From Galactobacter valiniphilus (lineage in GTDB: Bacteria; Actinomycetota; Actinomycetes; Actinomycetales; Micrococcaceae), in the NCBI RefSeq assembly GCF_003575975.1, contig NZ_QQXK01000023.1, positions 1 to 60,134 on the forward strand: a stretch of DNA of 60,134 bases. Reading direction: 5' to 3'. Below the pieces are notes generated by a model. The model had not been told where the DNA came from, did no database searches, and worked only from the letters and a program-made list of their open reading frames with translations. The position numbers and the translations under genes are program-made. Below are positions 18,137 to 25,903 of the stretch, in pieces. Each line of letters starts with the position of its first letter. Within the stretch, counting starts at the first letter, position 1.

Positions 18137-18640
18137 CTAGACGCGCTTGGCGAAGAACACCCGCCGATACCCGCCGTCGCCGCGGCGGTCGGTCTCCACG
18201 TAGCCCCGCCGCGGGTAGTAGGCAACGTTCTCGGTCATGGCCTGGTTCGTGTACAGCCGCACCTCGGGCAGCCCCAGTTCGCGGGCGCGCTCCTCGGCCA
18301 GCTCCAACAGTCGCCGGCCCAGACCCGTGCCCCGCTCCGCCGCGTCCACGGCCACGGTATCGACGAGGATGTGGTCGGCCTCGAGCTCGAGGTAGAGCAC
18401 GCCCGTGAGCGCGTCACCCCGCACCGCCAGCGTCACCTCGGCCCGGGGAGCCTCCCCGCCCAGGATCGCCTCCCAGTCCAGCAGCATGGGCGCGGGCTCG
18501 CGCCCGATCCGCTCCACGTACTGCGCGAACGAGGCCCGCACGAGCGCCCGGATGGCCCCGGCGTCGCTGGCCGCGGCCGGGCTGAAACGCACGACGTCGC
18601 GCGGCCCGGTCCCAGCGTCGCTCGCCTCGGCGCCGCTCAC
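18137..18640 (-). CDS. GNAT family N-acetyltransferase
   Basis: This encodes 167 residues from a GTG at 18640 that overlaps the stop of the upstream kinase-fold gene (GTGA). The acetyl-CoA-binding motif A is VDTVAVDAAERGTGLGRRLLELAEERARELG, and AYYPRRGYVETDRRGDGGYRRVFFAKRV is the typical C-terminal strand region. The N-terminal part RFSPAAASDAGAIRALVRASFAQYVERIG fits the fold's alpha1-2. Substrate unknown. Coupling to the APH-fold gene suggests a joint role in small-molecule modification. Confidence 0.88.
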   Translation of the reverse strand: MSGAEASDAGTGPRDVVRFSPAAASDAGAIRALVRASFAQYVERIGREPAPMLLDWEAILGGEAPRAEVTLAVRGDALTGVLYLELEADHILVDTVAVDAAERGTGLGRRLLELAEERARELGLPEVRLYTNQAMTENVAYYPRRGYVETDRRGDGGYRRVFFAKRV

Positions 18641-19518
18641 GCCAGCACCTCGCTCGCCCCGGACGCGGCGGCAAACTCGAGCCGGGGGAGCGTCTTGCGC
18701 AGGAGTCGCTCCCAGCGCCGAACGCCACCATCCTCGGCCGCCCGGCGCAGCCGGAAGAGCGCGTGATGTCCCACCCAGAGCGCCGCGCGCGTCGCGCAGC
18801 GCTCGTCCGGGGCGGCCGGTGCCACGATGCCGACGCCGTGCCACAGCGCGAGGTGCGAGAGGTTGATCGCCGGGTCCCAGGCCGCGGCGTGGTCCCAGTC
18901 GATCACGCCGACGAGCTCCTCGTGGCGCCAACGCATGTTGTGCCCGGCGAGGTCGCCGTGGACCAGCCCGGACGCCTCGCCCTCGATGGCCTCGAGCCCC
19001 GCCCAGACCTGTTCGGCCGCGCCGCGCGCCTCGGGTGGCAGCACGCCCAGCACCGTCTCGCGTCCGGCCTCGTCCCAGCGCGCGGTGCTGACGTAGGGCC
19101 CCGTCGCGAGCGGCCCCCACGCGGTGCACGGCACGGCCGCGAGCGCCTCCACGACCGAGCGCAACACCGCCGGATCGCCCTCGTGCGGCGCGTGGGCCCC
19201 GCCGATCACGAAGCGCTGCAGCACAGCGGCCGGCGCCGCCTCGTGGTCCAGGATCACCTCGCTCAGCGGCTCGGGGCTGGCCCAGGGAAGGTGGGGCGAG
19301 ACGGCGTGCAGCAGCTCCATGCGCCGGCCCAGTTCGGCGGCCACCTCGGGGCGCCGGGCGAGCCGCAGCACGGCCGCGGGTGCCGCCCCCGGCGCTGCGG
19401 CGGGCACGAGCACGAGGTGGTCGTCGCCGCCCTCCTCGACGAAGCCCTCGGCCCAGGCGAGGACGGGGTCGAGGCGGCGGGCGAGGTCGAGTTCGGAGCT
19501 CAGGGGTGCGCGGGTCAC
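18637..19518 (-). CDS. APH-fold phosphotransferase family protein
   Basis: This encodes 293 residues. The kinase catalytic loop reads GLVHGDLAGHNMRWRHEELVGVIDWDHAAAWDPAINL (HGDxxxxN about residue 187-193, DWD about 204). The N-terminal lobe is Ala-rich, with LVLVPAAAPGAAPAAVLRLARRP where an ATP-binding lysine would sit; an arginine may replace it. The protein is the first gene of a two-gene unit with a GNAT acetyltransferase. It is divergent from a CPBP protease 36 bp away. Substrate not predictable. Confidence 0.85.
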   Translation of the reverse strand: MTRAPLSSELDLARRLDPVLAWAEGFVEEGGDDHLVLVPAAAPGAAPAAVLRLARRPEVAAELGRRMELLHAVSPHLPWASPEPLSEVILDHEAAPAAVLQRFVIGGAHAPHEGDPAVLRSVVEALAAVPCTAWGPLATGPYVSTARWDEAGRETVLGVLPPEARGAAEQVWAGLEAIEGEASGLVHGDLAGHNMRWRHEELVGVIDWDHAAAWDPAINLSHLALWHGVGIVAPAAPDERCATRAALWVGHHALFRLRRAAEDGGVRRWERLLRKTLPRLEFAAASGASEVLA

Positions 19519-19554
19519 AGCCAGAGCCTAGCGAGGCGTGGGTAGGCTCGCCCC

Positions 19555-20412
19555 GTGAGTCAGCCTTCCGTCCCGCCCGCGCCCCAGCCAGAGCCCGTCC
19601 CGGAGCCCGGCCCAGTGCCCTCCGCGGAGCGGTTGCCTGGCCTCCTGCCCGGTGCCGGAGCGCCCATGACGCGGCGCTTCATCGGCTGGGAGATCGTCAT
19701 CGTCCTGGCGCTCTCGCTGGGCCGTTCGGGCGTGAACGCGCTCATCAATCTCATCGACCTCGCGACGCGCGCGCCCATCTCGCAGGGCCAGGCGAGCCTG
19801 AACGGCTCGGCCAGCGCGCGCCCCTGGATCGACCTTGCCTATCAGCTCTCGGGCCTGTTCTTTTCGCTTGCCCCCGTGGCGCTCGTGCTGTGGCTGCTGT
19901 GGCGCTGGCCCGGCGGGAACCCCTTCCGACGCCTGGGCCTGGACCTCAAGCACCCGTGGCGCGACGCCTGGCAGGGCACCGCCCTCTTCCTCGTGATCGG
20001 CGCGGGCACGCTGGGCGTCTACGCGGCGGGTCGGGCGCTCGGCATCACGATGTCCATCTCGACGAGCGGCCTCGGCGAGCACTGGTGGACCGTCCCGATC
20101 CTGCTCCTCGCCGCCCTGCGCAACGGCCTCCTGGAGGAGGTCATCGTCATCGGTTACCTCTTCGAGCGGATCAAGACCCTCGGCTGGAACACCTGGGCGA
20201 TCCTCCTCAGCGCCGCCGTGCTGCGCGGCTCCTACCACCTCTACCAAGGCATCGGCCCGTTCATCGGCAACGCCCTCATGGGCCTGGTCTTCGGCTGGTT
20301 CTACTTGAAGACCAAGCGCGTCGCTCCGCTCGTGATCGCCCACTTCCTGCTCGACGCCGTGGGATTCGTGGGCTACCCGCTGCTCGCCTCCGCTTTCGGC
20401 TACGGCAGCTGA
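19555..20412 (+). CDS. CPBP family intramembrane metalloprotease homologue
   Basis: This encodes 285 residues (GTG start). About 40 Pro-rich residues precede roughly seven hydrophobic segments. The Abi/CPBP region has LLEEVIVIGYLFERI (motif 1, Glu-Glu about residue 198), RGSYHLYQG (motif 2) and IAHFLLDAVGF (motif 3). The arginine usual in EExxxR is an isoleucine here, so activity could differ, although this variant is common in actinobacterial members. CPBP proteins cleave membrane peptides, including prenylated proteins and bacteriocin-type peptides. No such peptide gene is adjacent. Confidence 0.85.
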   Translation: MSQPSVPPAPQPEPVPEPGPVPSAERLPGLLPGAGAPMTRRFIGWEIVIVLALSLGRSGVNALINLIDLATRAPISQGQASLNGSASARPWIDLAYQLSGLFFSLAPVALVLWLLWRWPGGNPFRRLGLDLKHPWRDAWQGTALFLVIGAGTLGVYAAGRALGITMSISTSGLGEHWWTVPILLLAALRNGLLEEVIVIGYLFERIKTLGWNTWAILLSAAVLRGSYHLYQGIGPFIGNALMGLVFGWFYLKTKRVAPLVIAHFLLDAVGFVGYPLLASAFGYGS

Positions 20413-20425
20413 GGCGGGACCCAAG

Positions 20426-20479
20426 GCACGACGACGCCCGTTTGCCTTTCCAGCGAAAGGCAAACGGGCGTCGTCGTGC
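20426..20479. terminator. Perfect 25-bp inverted repeat, bidirectional terminator
   Basis: The arms 20426-20450 and 20455-20479 are perfect complements with a CAGC loop. The stem base is GCACGACGACGCCCG and the top is TTTGCCTTTC, so U-rich segments occur on the 3' side in either orientation only within the stem. It lies between convergent genes. Confidence 0.8.
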
Positions 20480-20499
20480 GTTGGAGAACCGCGAGAGCC

Positions 20500-21144
20500 T
20501 TAGAGGGTCACGGAGCCCTTGGGCGTCTCGAAGGTCACCGACATGAGGCCCGGCGTCCCGGAGGGTGCCGAGTACTCCACGTTGAGGCCGGCGGCGGGGG
20601 AGACGGCGGGGTCGCCGAGCCACTCCAGCACGCGGGGGCGGTTGCCGGCGAGGGCCAGGCCCGTGATCTCGCCCTGCTGGCCCTCGATGGCCTGCGAGGG
20701 ATGAAGATCGGCGGTCTCCTCGTCCCAGCGGATGATGTACGGCAGCTGCGGGTCGGCGATGAGGCCGTTGATGCCGATCTGGCGCCAGGTCAGCTCTCGG
20801 CCGTCGGGGAAGCGGCGGTTGCCAGGCACCGACTCGCGGCCCAGGCGCTCCTCGAAGGGCGCGAGGTCGTCCACGGAGACGACCCAGCCCATCCAGCCGC
20901 CGCCCTCCTCGGAGCGGGCGCGCACGGCCTGCCCGAAGGGCGCCTTGAGGCTGGCCGGGTGCTCCAGCACCTCGACGACCTCCAGGTACTGGTGGTTCTT
21001 CAGCGGGAAGATGACGTTGCGGGTGCCGAAACGCGGGTGGACGCCGCCCTTGACGAACTCAAGTCCCAGCGTGTCCGCGATGCGCTCGGACGTGGCGACG
21101 AGGCCCTCGGGGCCGCAGGCGTAGGAGACGTGGTCGAGTTTCAT
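20500..21144 (-). CDS. VOC family protein (glyoxalase_3-like)
   Basis: This encodes 214 residues. The N-terminus MKLDHVSYACGPEG and the later GGVHPRFGTRNVIFPL, HQYLEVVEVLEHP and WMGWVVSVDDL resemble the glyoxalase_3 branch of the vicinal oxygen chelate superfamily. His4 and Glu about residue 56 would be candidate metal ligands. The biochemical role is unknown. A DtxR/IdeR-like box 37 bp upstream suggests iron-dependent control. Convergent with the CPBP gene across a long hairpin. Confidence 0.85.
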   Translation of the reverse strand: MKLDHVSYACGPEGLVATSERIADTLGLEFVKGGVHPRFGTRNVIFPLKNHQYLEVVEVLEHPASLKAPFGQAVRARSEEGGGWMGWVVSVDDLAPFEERLGRESVPGNRRFPDGRELTWRQIGINGLIADPQLPYIIRWDEETADLHPSQAIEGQQGEITGLALAGNRPRVLEWLGDPAVSPAAGLNVEYSAPSGTPGLMSVTFETPKGSVTL

Positions 21145-21180
21145 GGCCTCAGAATTCCACCCTGTGACACGGATCTCTAC

Positions 21181-21197
21181 TTAGGGTGACCTAACCT
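21181..21197. promoter_or_regulatory. Candidate DtxR/IdeR iron box upstream of the VOC gene
   Basis: TTAGGGTGACCTAACCT matches the DtxR/IdeR consensus TTAGGTTAGSCTAACCT at 14 of 17 positions. It lies 37-53 bp before the VOC gene start, where it would overlap that gene's promoter. It is more than 300 bp from metY, beyond the riboswitch. Confidence 0.5.
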
Positions 21198-21316
21198 CCG
21201 CATATCCCCGGAATTGCGGGGAAGTTGGGACGGCCGCAACGTGACCGATCGGTAGGTTTCACCGCGTGACGCCCGCGGGCTTGCCAAGCGCGCCCCGTTC
21301 CGGGCACAGTGTCGCG

Positions 21317-21445
21317 TAGGTCATGAGTGCCAGCAGATAGCCCCGGCTTGCTGGCCGGCAACCCTCCCACCGCGGCGGGGTGCCCCGGGTGAAGACCTGG
21401 TCGAGCGCAATCAGCGCCTCGGCAAGCGCGGGCGCACCTGGCGTC
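21317..21445 (+). promoter_or_regulatory. SAM-IV family riboswitch upstream of metY
   Basis: The P1 helix pairs GGTC (21319-21322) with GACC (21394-21397). Inside are the conserved blocks TCATGAGTGCCAGC, CCCCGGCTTGCTGGCCGGCAA, CCCTCC, GCGGGGTGCCCCGGGTGAAGACC, which I recognise from SAM-IV/SAM-I-IV aptamers. The following 40-50 bases (TGGTCGAGCGCAATCAGCGCC) can form the extra pseudoknot helix of this class. It sits 65-110 bp before the metY start, so S-adenosylmethionine should repress metY-metX. The exact expression-platform mechanism is not clear from sequence. Confidence 0.88.
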
Positions 21446-21509
21446 CTTGAGGCGTACGTGCGCACTCAAGGTACGGCGGGCGCCCCACCCAACACGAAAG
21501 TGGGACGCC

Positions 21510-22889
21510 ATGAGCTCCTGGAACTTTGAGACTCGCCAGATCCACGCCGGCCAGCAGCCGGACCCGGCCACGGGCGCGCGGGCCCTGCCGATCTACCAGA
21601 CGACCTCGTTCGTCTTCCCCGACGCCGACGTGGCGGCCAACCGCTTCGCTCTGGCCGACCTCGGCCCCATCTACACGCGCATCGGCAACCCCACCACGGA
21701 CGTCGTCGAGCAGCGCATCGCCGACCTCGAGGGCGGTGTTGGCGCCCTCCTGCTCTCCTCGGGCCAGGCCGCCACGACCTTCGCCCTGCTCAATGTCGCC
21801 GAGGCCGGTGACCACATCGTCGCGAGCCCCTCGCTCTACGGCGGCACGCAGAACCTGCTCAAGCACACGCTGAAGAAGGTCGGCATCGAGGTCACCTTCG
21901 TGGAGAACCCGGACGACCTGGACGCGTGGCGCGCCGCGGCCAAGGAGAACACCAAGGCGTTCTTCGGCGAGACCGTCTCCAACCCGCGCCAGGACGTCCT
22001 GGACATCGAGGGCGTGGCCGCCGTGGCCCACGAGGTCGGCGTTCCGCTCATCGTGGACAACACCCTCGCCACCCCGTACCTCATCCGTCCGCTCGAGTGG
22101 GGCGCCGACGTGGTGGTCCACTCCGCCACCAAGTACCTGGGCGGCCACGGCACGGCCATCGCCGGCGTGATCGTGGACGGTGGCACCTTCGACTACGCCC
22201 AGAACCCCGAGCGCTTCCCGGGCTTCAACACCCCGGACGAGTCCTACAACGGCCTCGTGTTCGCCCGCGACCTGGGCGTCGGCTCCGCGCTTGGTGCCAA
22301 CCTCGCCTACATCCTGAAGGCCCGCGTGCAGCTGCTGCGCGACCTCGGTTCCTCCGTGGCGCCGTTCAACGCCTTCCTCATCGCGCAGGGCCTCGAGACC
22401 CTCTCGCTGCGCGTGGAGCGCCACGTCTCCAACGCCAAGTCGGTCGCGGCCTTCCTTGAGGCGCGCGACGACGTCGCCTCGGTCGCCTACGCGGGCCTCG
22501 AGTCCTCCCCGTGGTTCGAGCGCGGCCGCAAGTACGGCCCCCAGGGCGTCGGCGCCATCGTCGCCTTCACCCTGGACGGCGGCGCCGAGGCGGCCCGCGC
22601 CTTCGTGGATGCGCTCGAGCTGCACTCGCTCGTGGCCAACCTCGGCGATGTGCGTTCCCTCGTGATCCACCCCTGGTCCACGACCCACGCCCAGCTCTCC
22701 GAGGCGGAGAAGTACGCGGCCGGCGTGGAGCCGGGGCTCGTGCGCCTCTCCGTTGGCCTGGAGCACATCGACGACATCGTGGCCGATCTGCAGCGCGGCT
22801 TCGATGCCTTCGCGGCGGTGTCGGCCGGCGCCGTCGTGACCGAGGCGGCGGAGGCCGCGGTGGCGGACGCCGCCCCGGCCAACGCCTGA
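21510..22889 (+). CDS. metY: O-acetylhomoserine sulfhydrylase
   Basis: This encodes 459 residues. A cytosolic PLP enzyme of the Cys/Met metabolism family that makes homocysteine from O-acetylhomoserine and sulfide. The N-terminus MSSWNFETRQIHAGQQPDPATGARALPIYQTTSFVF is diagnostic of MetY. The PLP lysine lies in VVHSATKYLGGHGTAIAG (about residue 209), and IYTRIGNPTTDVVEQRIADLEGG contributes to the active site. The protein ends in an extra Ala-rich tail of about 25 residues. Control by the SAM riboswitch and the metX neighbour agree with this call. Confidence 0.95.
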   Translation: MSSWNFETRQIHAGQQPDPATGARALPIYQTTSFVFPDADVAANRFALADLGPIYTRIGNPTTDVVEQRIADLEGGVGALLLSSGQAATTFALLNVAEAGDHIVASPSLYGGTQNLLKHTLKKVGIEVTFVENPDDLDAWRAAAKENTKAFFGETVSNPRQDVLDIEGVAAVAHEVGVPLIVDNTLATPYLIRPLEWGADVVVHSATKYLGGHGTAIAGVIVDGGTFDYAQNPERFPGFNTPDESYNGLVFARDLGVGSALGANLAYILKARVQLLRDLGSSVAPFNAFLIAQGLETLSLRVERHVSNAKSVAAFLEARDDVASVAYAGLESSPWFERGRKYGPQGVGAIVAFTLDGGAEAARAFVDALELHSLVANLGDVRSLVIHPWSTTHAQLSEAEKYAAGVEPGLVRLSVGLEHIDDIVADLQRGFDAFAAVSAGAVVTEAAEAAVADAAPANA

Positions 22890-22951
22890 TCGCCAATACA
22901 GCGAAGCACGGGCGCCGCGGCGCCAACCAGCAGGACCCGAGGAGTACAGAC

Positions 22952-24097
22952 GTGAGCATCGACGCCGAGCCGTTCGCGGCAGGCACCTTCCAGGCCTCGA
23001 GCCCGGCGGACGGGACGCCCCGCACGCTGAGCCTCGGCGCGCTGGAGCTCGAGACGGGGGGCCGCTTGCCCCAGGTCCAGCTCGCCTTCCAAACCTGGGG
23101 GCGGCTCGATGCTCAGGGTTCAAACGCGGTGCTCGTGCTGCACGCCCTGACGGGGGACGCCCACGTGGCGGACGGCCCCGAGGACAGCGACGGCTGGTGG
23201 CGTGACCTGGTCGGGCCCGGCCGGGTCATCGACACCGAACGTTTCTTCGTGGTGGCGCCGGCGGCGCTGGGCGGGTGCGCAGGCACCACCGGCCCGGCGT
23301 CTCCGGCGCCCGACGGGCGCCCGTGGGGCTCCCGCTTCCCGTTTGTCACGCTGCGAGACATGGCCTCGGCCGAGCACGCCCTGCTGGGCCACCTCGGCAT
23401 CGAGGCTTGGCACACCGTGATCGGCGGCTCCATGGGCGGCGCCCGCGCGCTCGAATGGGCGGCGAGCTATCCCGAGCGCGTGCGCCGCTGCGCCGTTCTG
23501 GCCTCCTGCGCCGCCTCCACGGCCGAGCAGATCGCCCTGTCGCAGATCCAGGTCGAGGCGATCCGCCTCGACCCGGCCTTCGACGGCGGCGACTACTACG
23601 AGCGCGAGGACTCAGGCCCGGTGCGGGGACTGGGCCTGGCCCGGCGCCTCGCGCACCTCTCCTACCGTTCCGAGGCCGAGCTGGGCCAGCGCTTCGGCCG
23701 CGAGGCCCAGGGCGAGGAGACCCCGCTCGGCTCGGCGGATCGCGAGCGCCGCGGGCGCTACGCCGTGGAGTCCTACCTGGACCACCAGGCCTCCAAGCTC
23801 GTGGGGCGCTTCGACGCCAACGCTTACCTCTCCATCACCGAGGCGCTCATGAGTCACGATGTGGGGCGCGGGCGCGGGGGAGTGGCGGCCGCCTTGGGCG
23901 GCCTCGAGGGCATCGAGTTCCTCATCGCCGCCGTGGATTCCGACCGGCTCTACCTGCCGGAGCAGTCCGAGGAGATCGTCGCGGCCCTGCCCGGCGAGGT
24001 GAGCGTGGACTACATCCGCTCGCCCATCGGACACGACGGCTTCCTCACCTCGGCGGCGACCCAGCTGGAGCCTCCGCTGCGCCGCCTGCTCGGCTGA
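22952..24097 (+). CDS. metX: Homoserine O-acetyltransferase
   Basis: This encodes 381 residues; GTG start at 22952 with GAGGAG eight bases upstream. It acetylates homoserine with acetyl-CoA, giving MetY its substrate. The alpha/beta-hydrolase nucleophile elbow is IGGSMGGARALEW (Ser about residue 161), with the catalytic Asp in DSDRLYLPEQ and His in SPIGHDGFL. LTGDAHVADG and FPFVTLRDM are typical MetX segments. The usual NVLGGCxGTTGP reads PAALGGCAGTTGP here, an Asn-to-Ala change in an otherwise conserved loop. It is 62 bp behind metY. Confidence 0.94.
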   Translation: MSIDAEPFAAGTFQASSPADGTPRTLSLGALELETGGRLPQVQLAFQTWGRLDAQGSNAVLVLHALTGDAHVADGPEDSDGWWRDLVGPGRVIDTERFFVVAPAALGGCAGTTGPASPAPDGRPWGSRFPFVTLRDMASAEHALLGHLGIEAWHTVIGGSMGGARALEWAASYPERVRRCAVLASCAASTAEQIALSQIQVEAIRLDPAFDGGDYYEREDSGPVRGLGLARRLAHLSYRSEAELGQRFGREAQGEETPLGSADRERRGRYAVESYLDHQASKLVGRFDANAYLSITEALMSHDVGRGRGGVAAALGGLEGIEFLIAAVDSDRLYLPEQSEEIVAALPGEVSVDYIRSPIGHDGFLTSAATQLEPPLRRLLG

Positions 24098-24115
24098 ACG
24101 CGGGGCGCTCAACGA

Positions 24116-24166
24116 ACGACGACGCGGCGGTGACCTGGGAATCCCAGGTCACCGCCGCGTCGTCGT
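24116..24166. terminator. Perfect 24-25 bp hairpin, bidirectional terminator
   Basis: The arms 24116-24139 and 24143-24166 are perfect complements around AAT. The stem base ACGACGACGC matches that of the hairpins at 20426 and 41347. It separates metX from the convergent SHOCT genes. Confidence 0.78.
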
Positions 24167-24178
24167 GCCGTGTTGGCC

Positions 24179-24436
24179 CTACTGCTGGGCGAGCGCCGCG
24201 CGCCTGGCCTCGGCGCGCTCCTCCTCCGTGATGAGGCCCTGCTGGTAGGCGTCCTCGATCTCGGCAAGCCTGACCGCCAGGCTCGGCCCCTGGTCGAGGG
24301 GCTCGAGCTCCTGCTGCTCGCGGGCCTTGCGCTGGGAGAGCCGGATCACGAGGAACACGAAGCCAGCAGTGAAGGCCAGGCCCAGCACGAGCAGGACGCT
24401 GAGGAGGACCAAGGGAAGAAAGGAGGTGGTGTTCAC
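24179..24436 (-). CDS. Small SHOCT-like membrane protein
   Basis: This encodes 85 residues, starting at a GTG (24436). One transmembrane helix (about residues 7-33) is followed by a short acidic linker and a C-terminal SHOCT-like helix pair, RLAEIEDAYQQGLITEEERAEARRAALAQQ. SHOCT domains are short oligomerisation elements at protein ends. It starts 3 bp after the stop of a longer paralogue, so the two form a small operon. Confidence 0.8.
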   Translation of the reverse strand: MNTTSFLPLVLLSVLLVLGLAFTAGFVFLVIRLSQRKAREQQELEPLDQGPSLAVRLAEIEDAYQQGLITEEERAEARRAALAQQ

Positions 24437-24439
24437 GCT

Positions 24440-24871
24440 TCAATCTTCCGTCAGGACGGCGTCGCGGGCCCGCTGGCGCTCCGCGCTCGTGATGGCGCCG
24501 TTGCGGTACAGGTTCTCGATTTCCTGCAGGCGCTCCGCCTTGGTGCCGGCGTGCTGGGCCGCCTGACCCGGCTGGGAGGCGCCCGGGGGCGGCGCGAGCA
24601 GCGCCGAGTTGTAGACGCGGCCCGCCAGCTCGGTCTCCACGGCAAAGGGGTCCATGCCGTGGCGCTTGGCCGCACGGTAGTTGCGCACGGCCGTGAAGAT
24701 GATGAGCCCGATGACCAGCACAATGAAGACGGGGATGACCACGGACATCACGTTGAAGGTCGTCTCCACGCGGTCGAAACCCTTATCGACCATGCCGGGG
24801 ATGTCGCCTTCGTCGATCGTGACCCCGTCGATGGTCTCGTTCTCTGCGAGGAATAGCAGGCTAGAAAACAT
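24440..24871 (-). CDS. SHOCT-domain membrane protein
   Basis: This encodes 143 residues. An acidic outward-looking N-terminus (about 40 residues) precedes one transmembrane helix (about 41-63, VMSVVIPVFIVLVIGLIIFTAV). A basic patch and Pro/Ala-rich linker lead to RLQEIENLYRNGAITSAERQRARDAVLTED, a SHOCT-like end. The next gene encodes a shorter protein with the same membrane-linker-SHOCT plan, so they may form hetero-oligomers. Function unknown. Confidence 0.82.
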   Translation of the reverse strand: MFSSLLFLAENETIDGVTIDEGDIPGMVDKGFDRVETTFNVMSVVIPVFIVLVIGLIIFTAVRNYRAAKRHGMDPFAVETELAGRVYNSALLAPPPGASQPGQAAQHAGTKAERLQEIENLYRNGAITSAERQRARDAVLTED

Positions 24872-24972
24872 GGCCGCCTCTTGTATGCATCAGGTGGGCC
24901 CGGCGGGCCCGCTCGAGCCAAGTGTTGCACCACGCAAATCGCCCCGGCGTCATCCGCGCGGACGATCGACGA

Positions 24973-25839
24973 TCACGATTCAGAATCGCCTGATGCCTGC
25001 CGGCCCTCGGTGTCCGGGGCTGGGGTGTTGGCCGCTCCGAACACCGGCTGGGGGCGCGGGCGCTTGGGGGTCACTCCGTCGCCGGAGGAACGGTGGCGCA
25101 GGCGGCGCACCACCCACGGGAGCAGGTGCTCGCGCGCCCACTCGAGGTCCTCGGCGCGGGCCTCGCGCCAGGGCTTGGCCGGAGCCGGGGCCGGGAGCTC
25201 GGGGTCGAGGTCGTGCTCCACGCCGAGGGCTGTGAGCACCATCGCGGCGATGGTGTGGTGGCCGAGCGGGGAGAAGTGGAGGCGGTCCGGCGCCCACATG
25301 GGCTTCTCGTGCAGCTCGCGCAGCGCCCAGAGGTCGGCGACGATCGCGTCGTGGCGCAGGGCGATCGTGTGGATGTTCTCGTTGTAGATCGCCACGCGGC
25401 CGCGCAGCGCGCCGAGCACCGGGGTGTCACCGATGTCGGGGCCCGTGAAGATCACCACGGTCGCCCCGTCGGAGGAGAGGCGTTCCACCATGGAGTCGAG
25501 GCGCTCGGCGATGCGGTCCGGGTTGCCGCCGCGGGTCACGTCGTTGCCTCCGGCGCAGATGGTGATGAGGTCGGGGCGCAGCGCCAGGGCGGCCTCGATC
25601 TGCTCGTCGTCGATCTGGGCGATGAGCCGGCCGCGGATGGCCAGATTGGCGTAGGCCAGGTCCGGCACGCGCAGCGCGAGCTGCTCGGCCACGCGGTCGG
25701 CCCAGCCGCGGTTACCGCCAGGAACGCCCTCGGAGGGATCGCCGATGCCCTCGGTGAAGGAGTCGCCGATCGCGACGTAGCGGTGCCACGGCAGGTCCTG
25801 CTGGGGCGCGGTCTGGGGTGCTCTAGGGGTCTCGCTCAC
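24973..25839 (-). CDS. SGNH/GDSL family hydrolase
   Basis: This encodes about 288 residues. Block I AIGDSFTEGIGDP carries the nucleophile serine (about residue 27), block III is CAGGNDVTRGG, and the C-terminal DRLHFSPLGH holds the Asp-His pair. Together these complete the SGNH set. No signal peptide is seen, so it is probably cytosolic. About 75 residues after the fold are Pro/Arg-rich and unusual. Two GTG codons (25845 and 25839) are possible starts and neither has a good Shine-Dalgarno; I chose the inner one. It acts on an ester or acyl group that cannot be specified. Confidence 0.85.
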   Translation of the reverse strand: MSETPRAPQTAPQQDLPWHRYVAIGDSFTEGIGDPSEGVPGGNRGWADRVAEQLALRVPDLAYANLAIRGRLIAQIDDEQIEAALALRPDLITICAGGNDVTRGGNPDRIAERLDSMVERLSSDGATVVIFTGPDIGDTPVLGALRGRVAIYNENIHTIALRHDAIVADLWALRELHEKPMWAPDRLHFSPLGHHTIAAMVLTALGVEHDLDPELPAPAPAKPWREARAEDLEWAREHLLPWVVRRLRHRSSGDGVTPKRPRPQPVFGAANTPAPDTEGRQASGDSES

Positions 25840-25903
25840 GGTCACAGACGATGCCACCAACAAGGAACCCGCGCCAGCGGGTATCGGGTAATCGCGGCGA
25901 ACG

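Noticed and set aside
21259-21465. Minus-strand 68-residue open frame in the metY leader
   Set aside because: It overlaps the riboswitch aptamer on the other strand and has no start-site support or homology I recognise.
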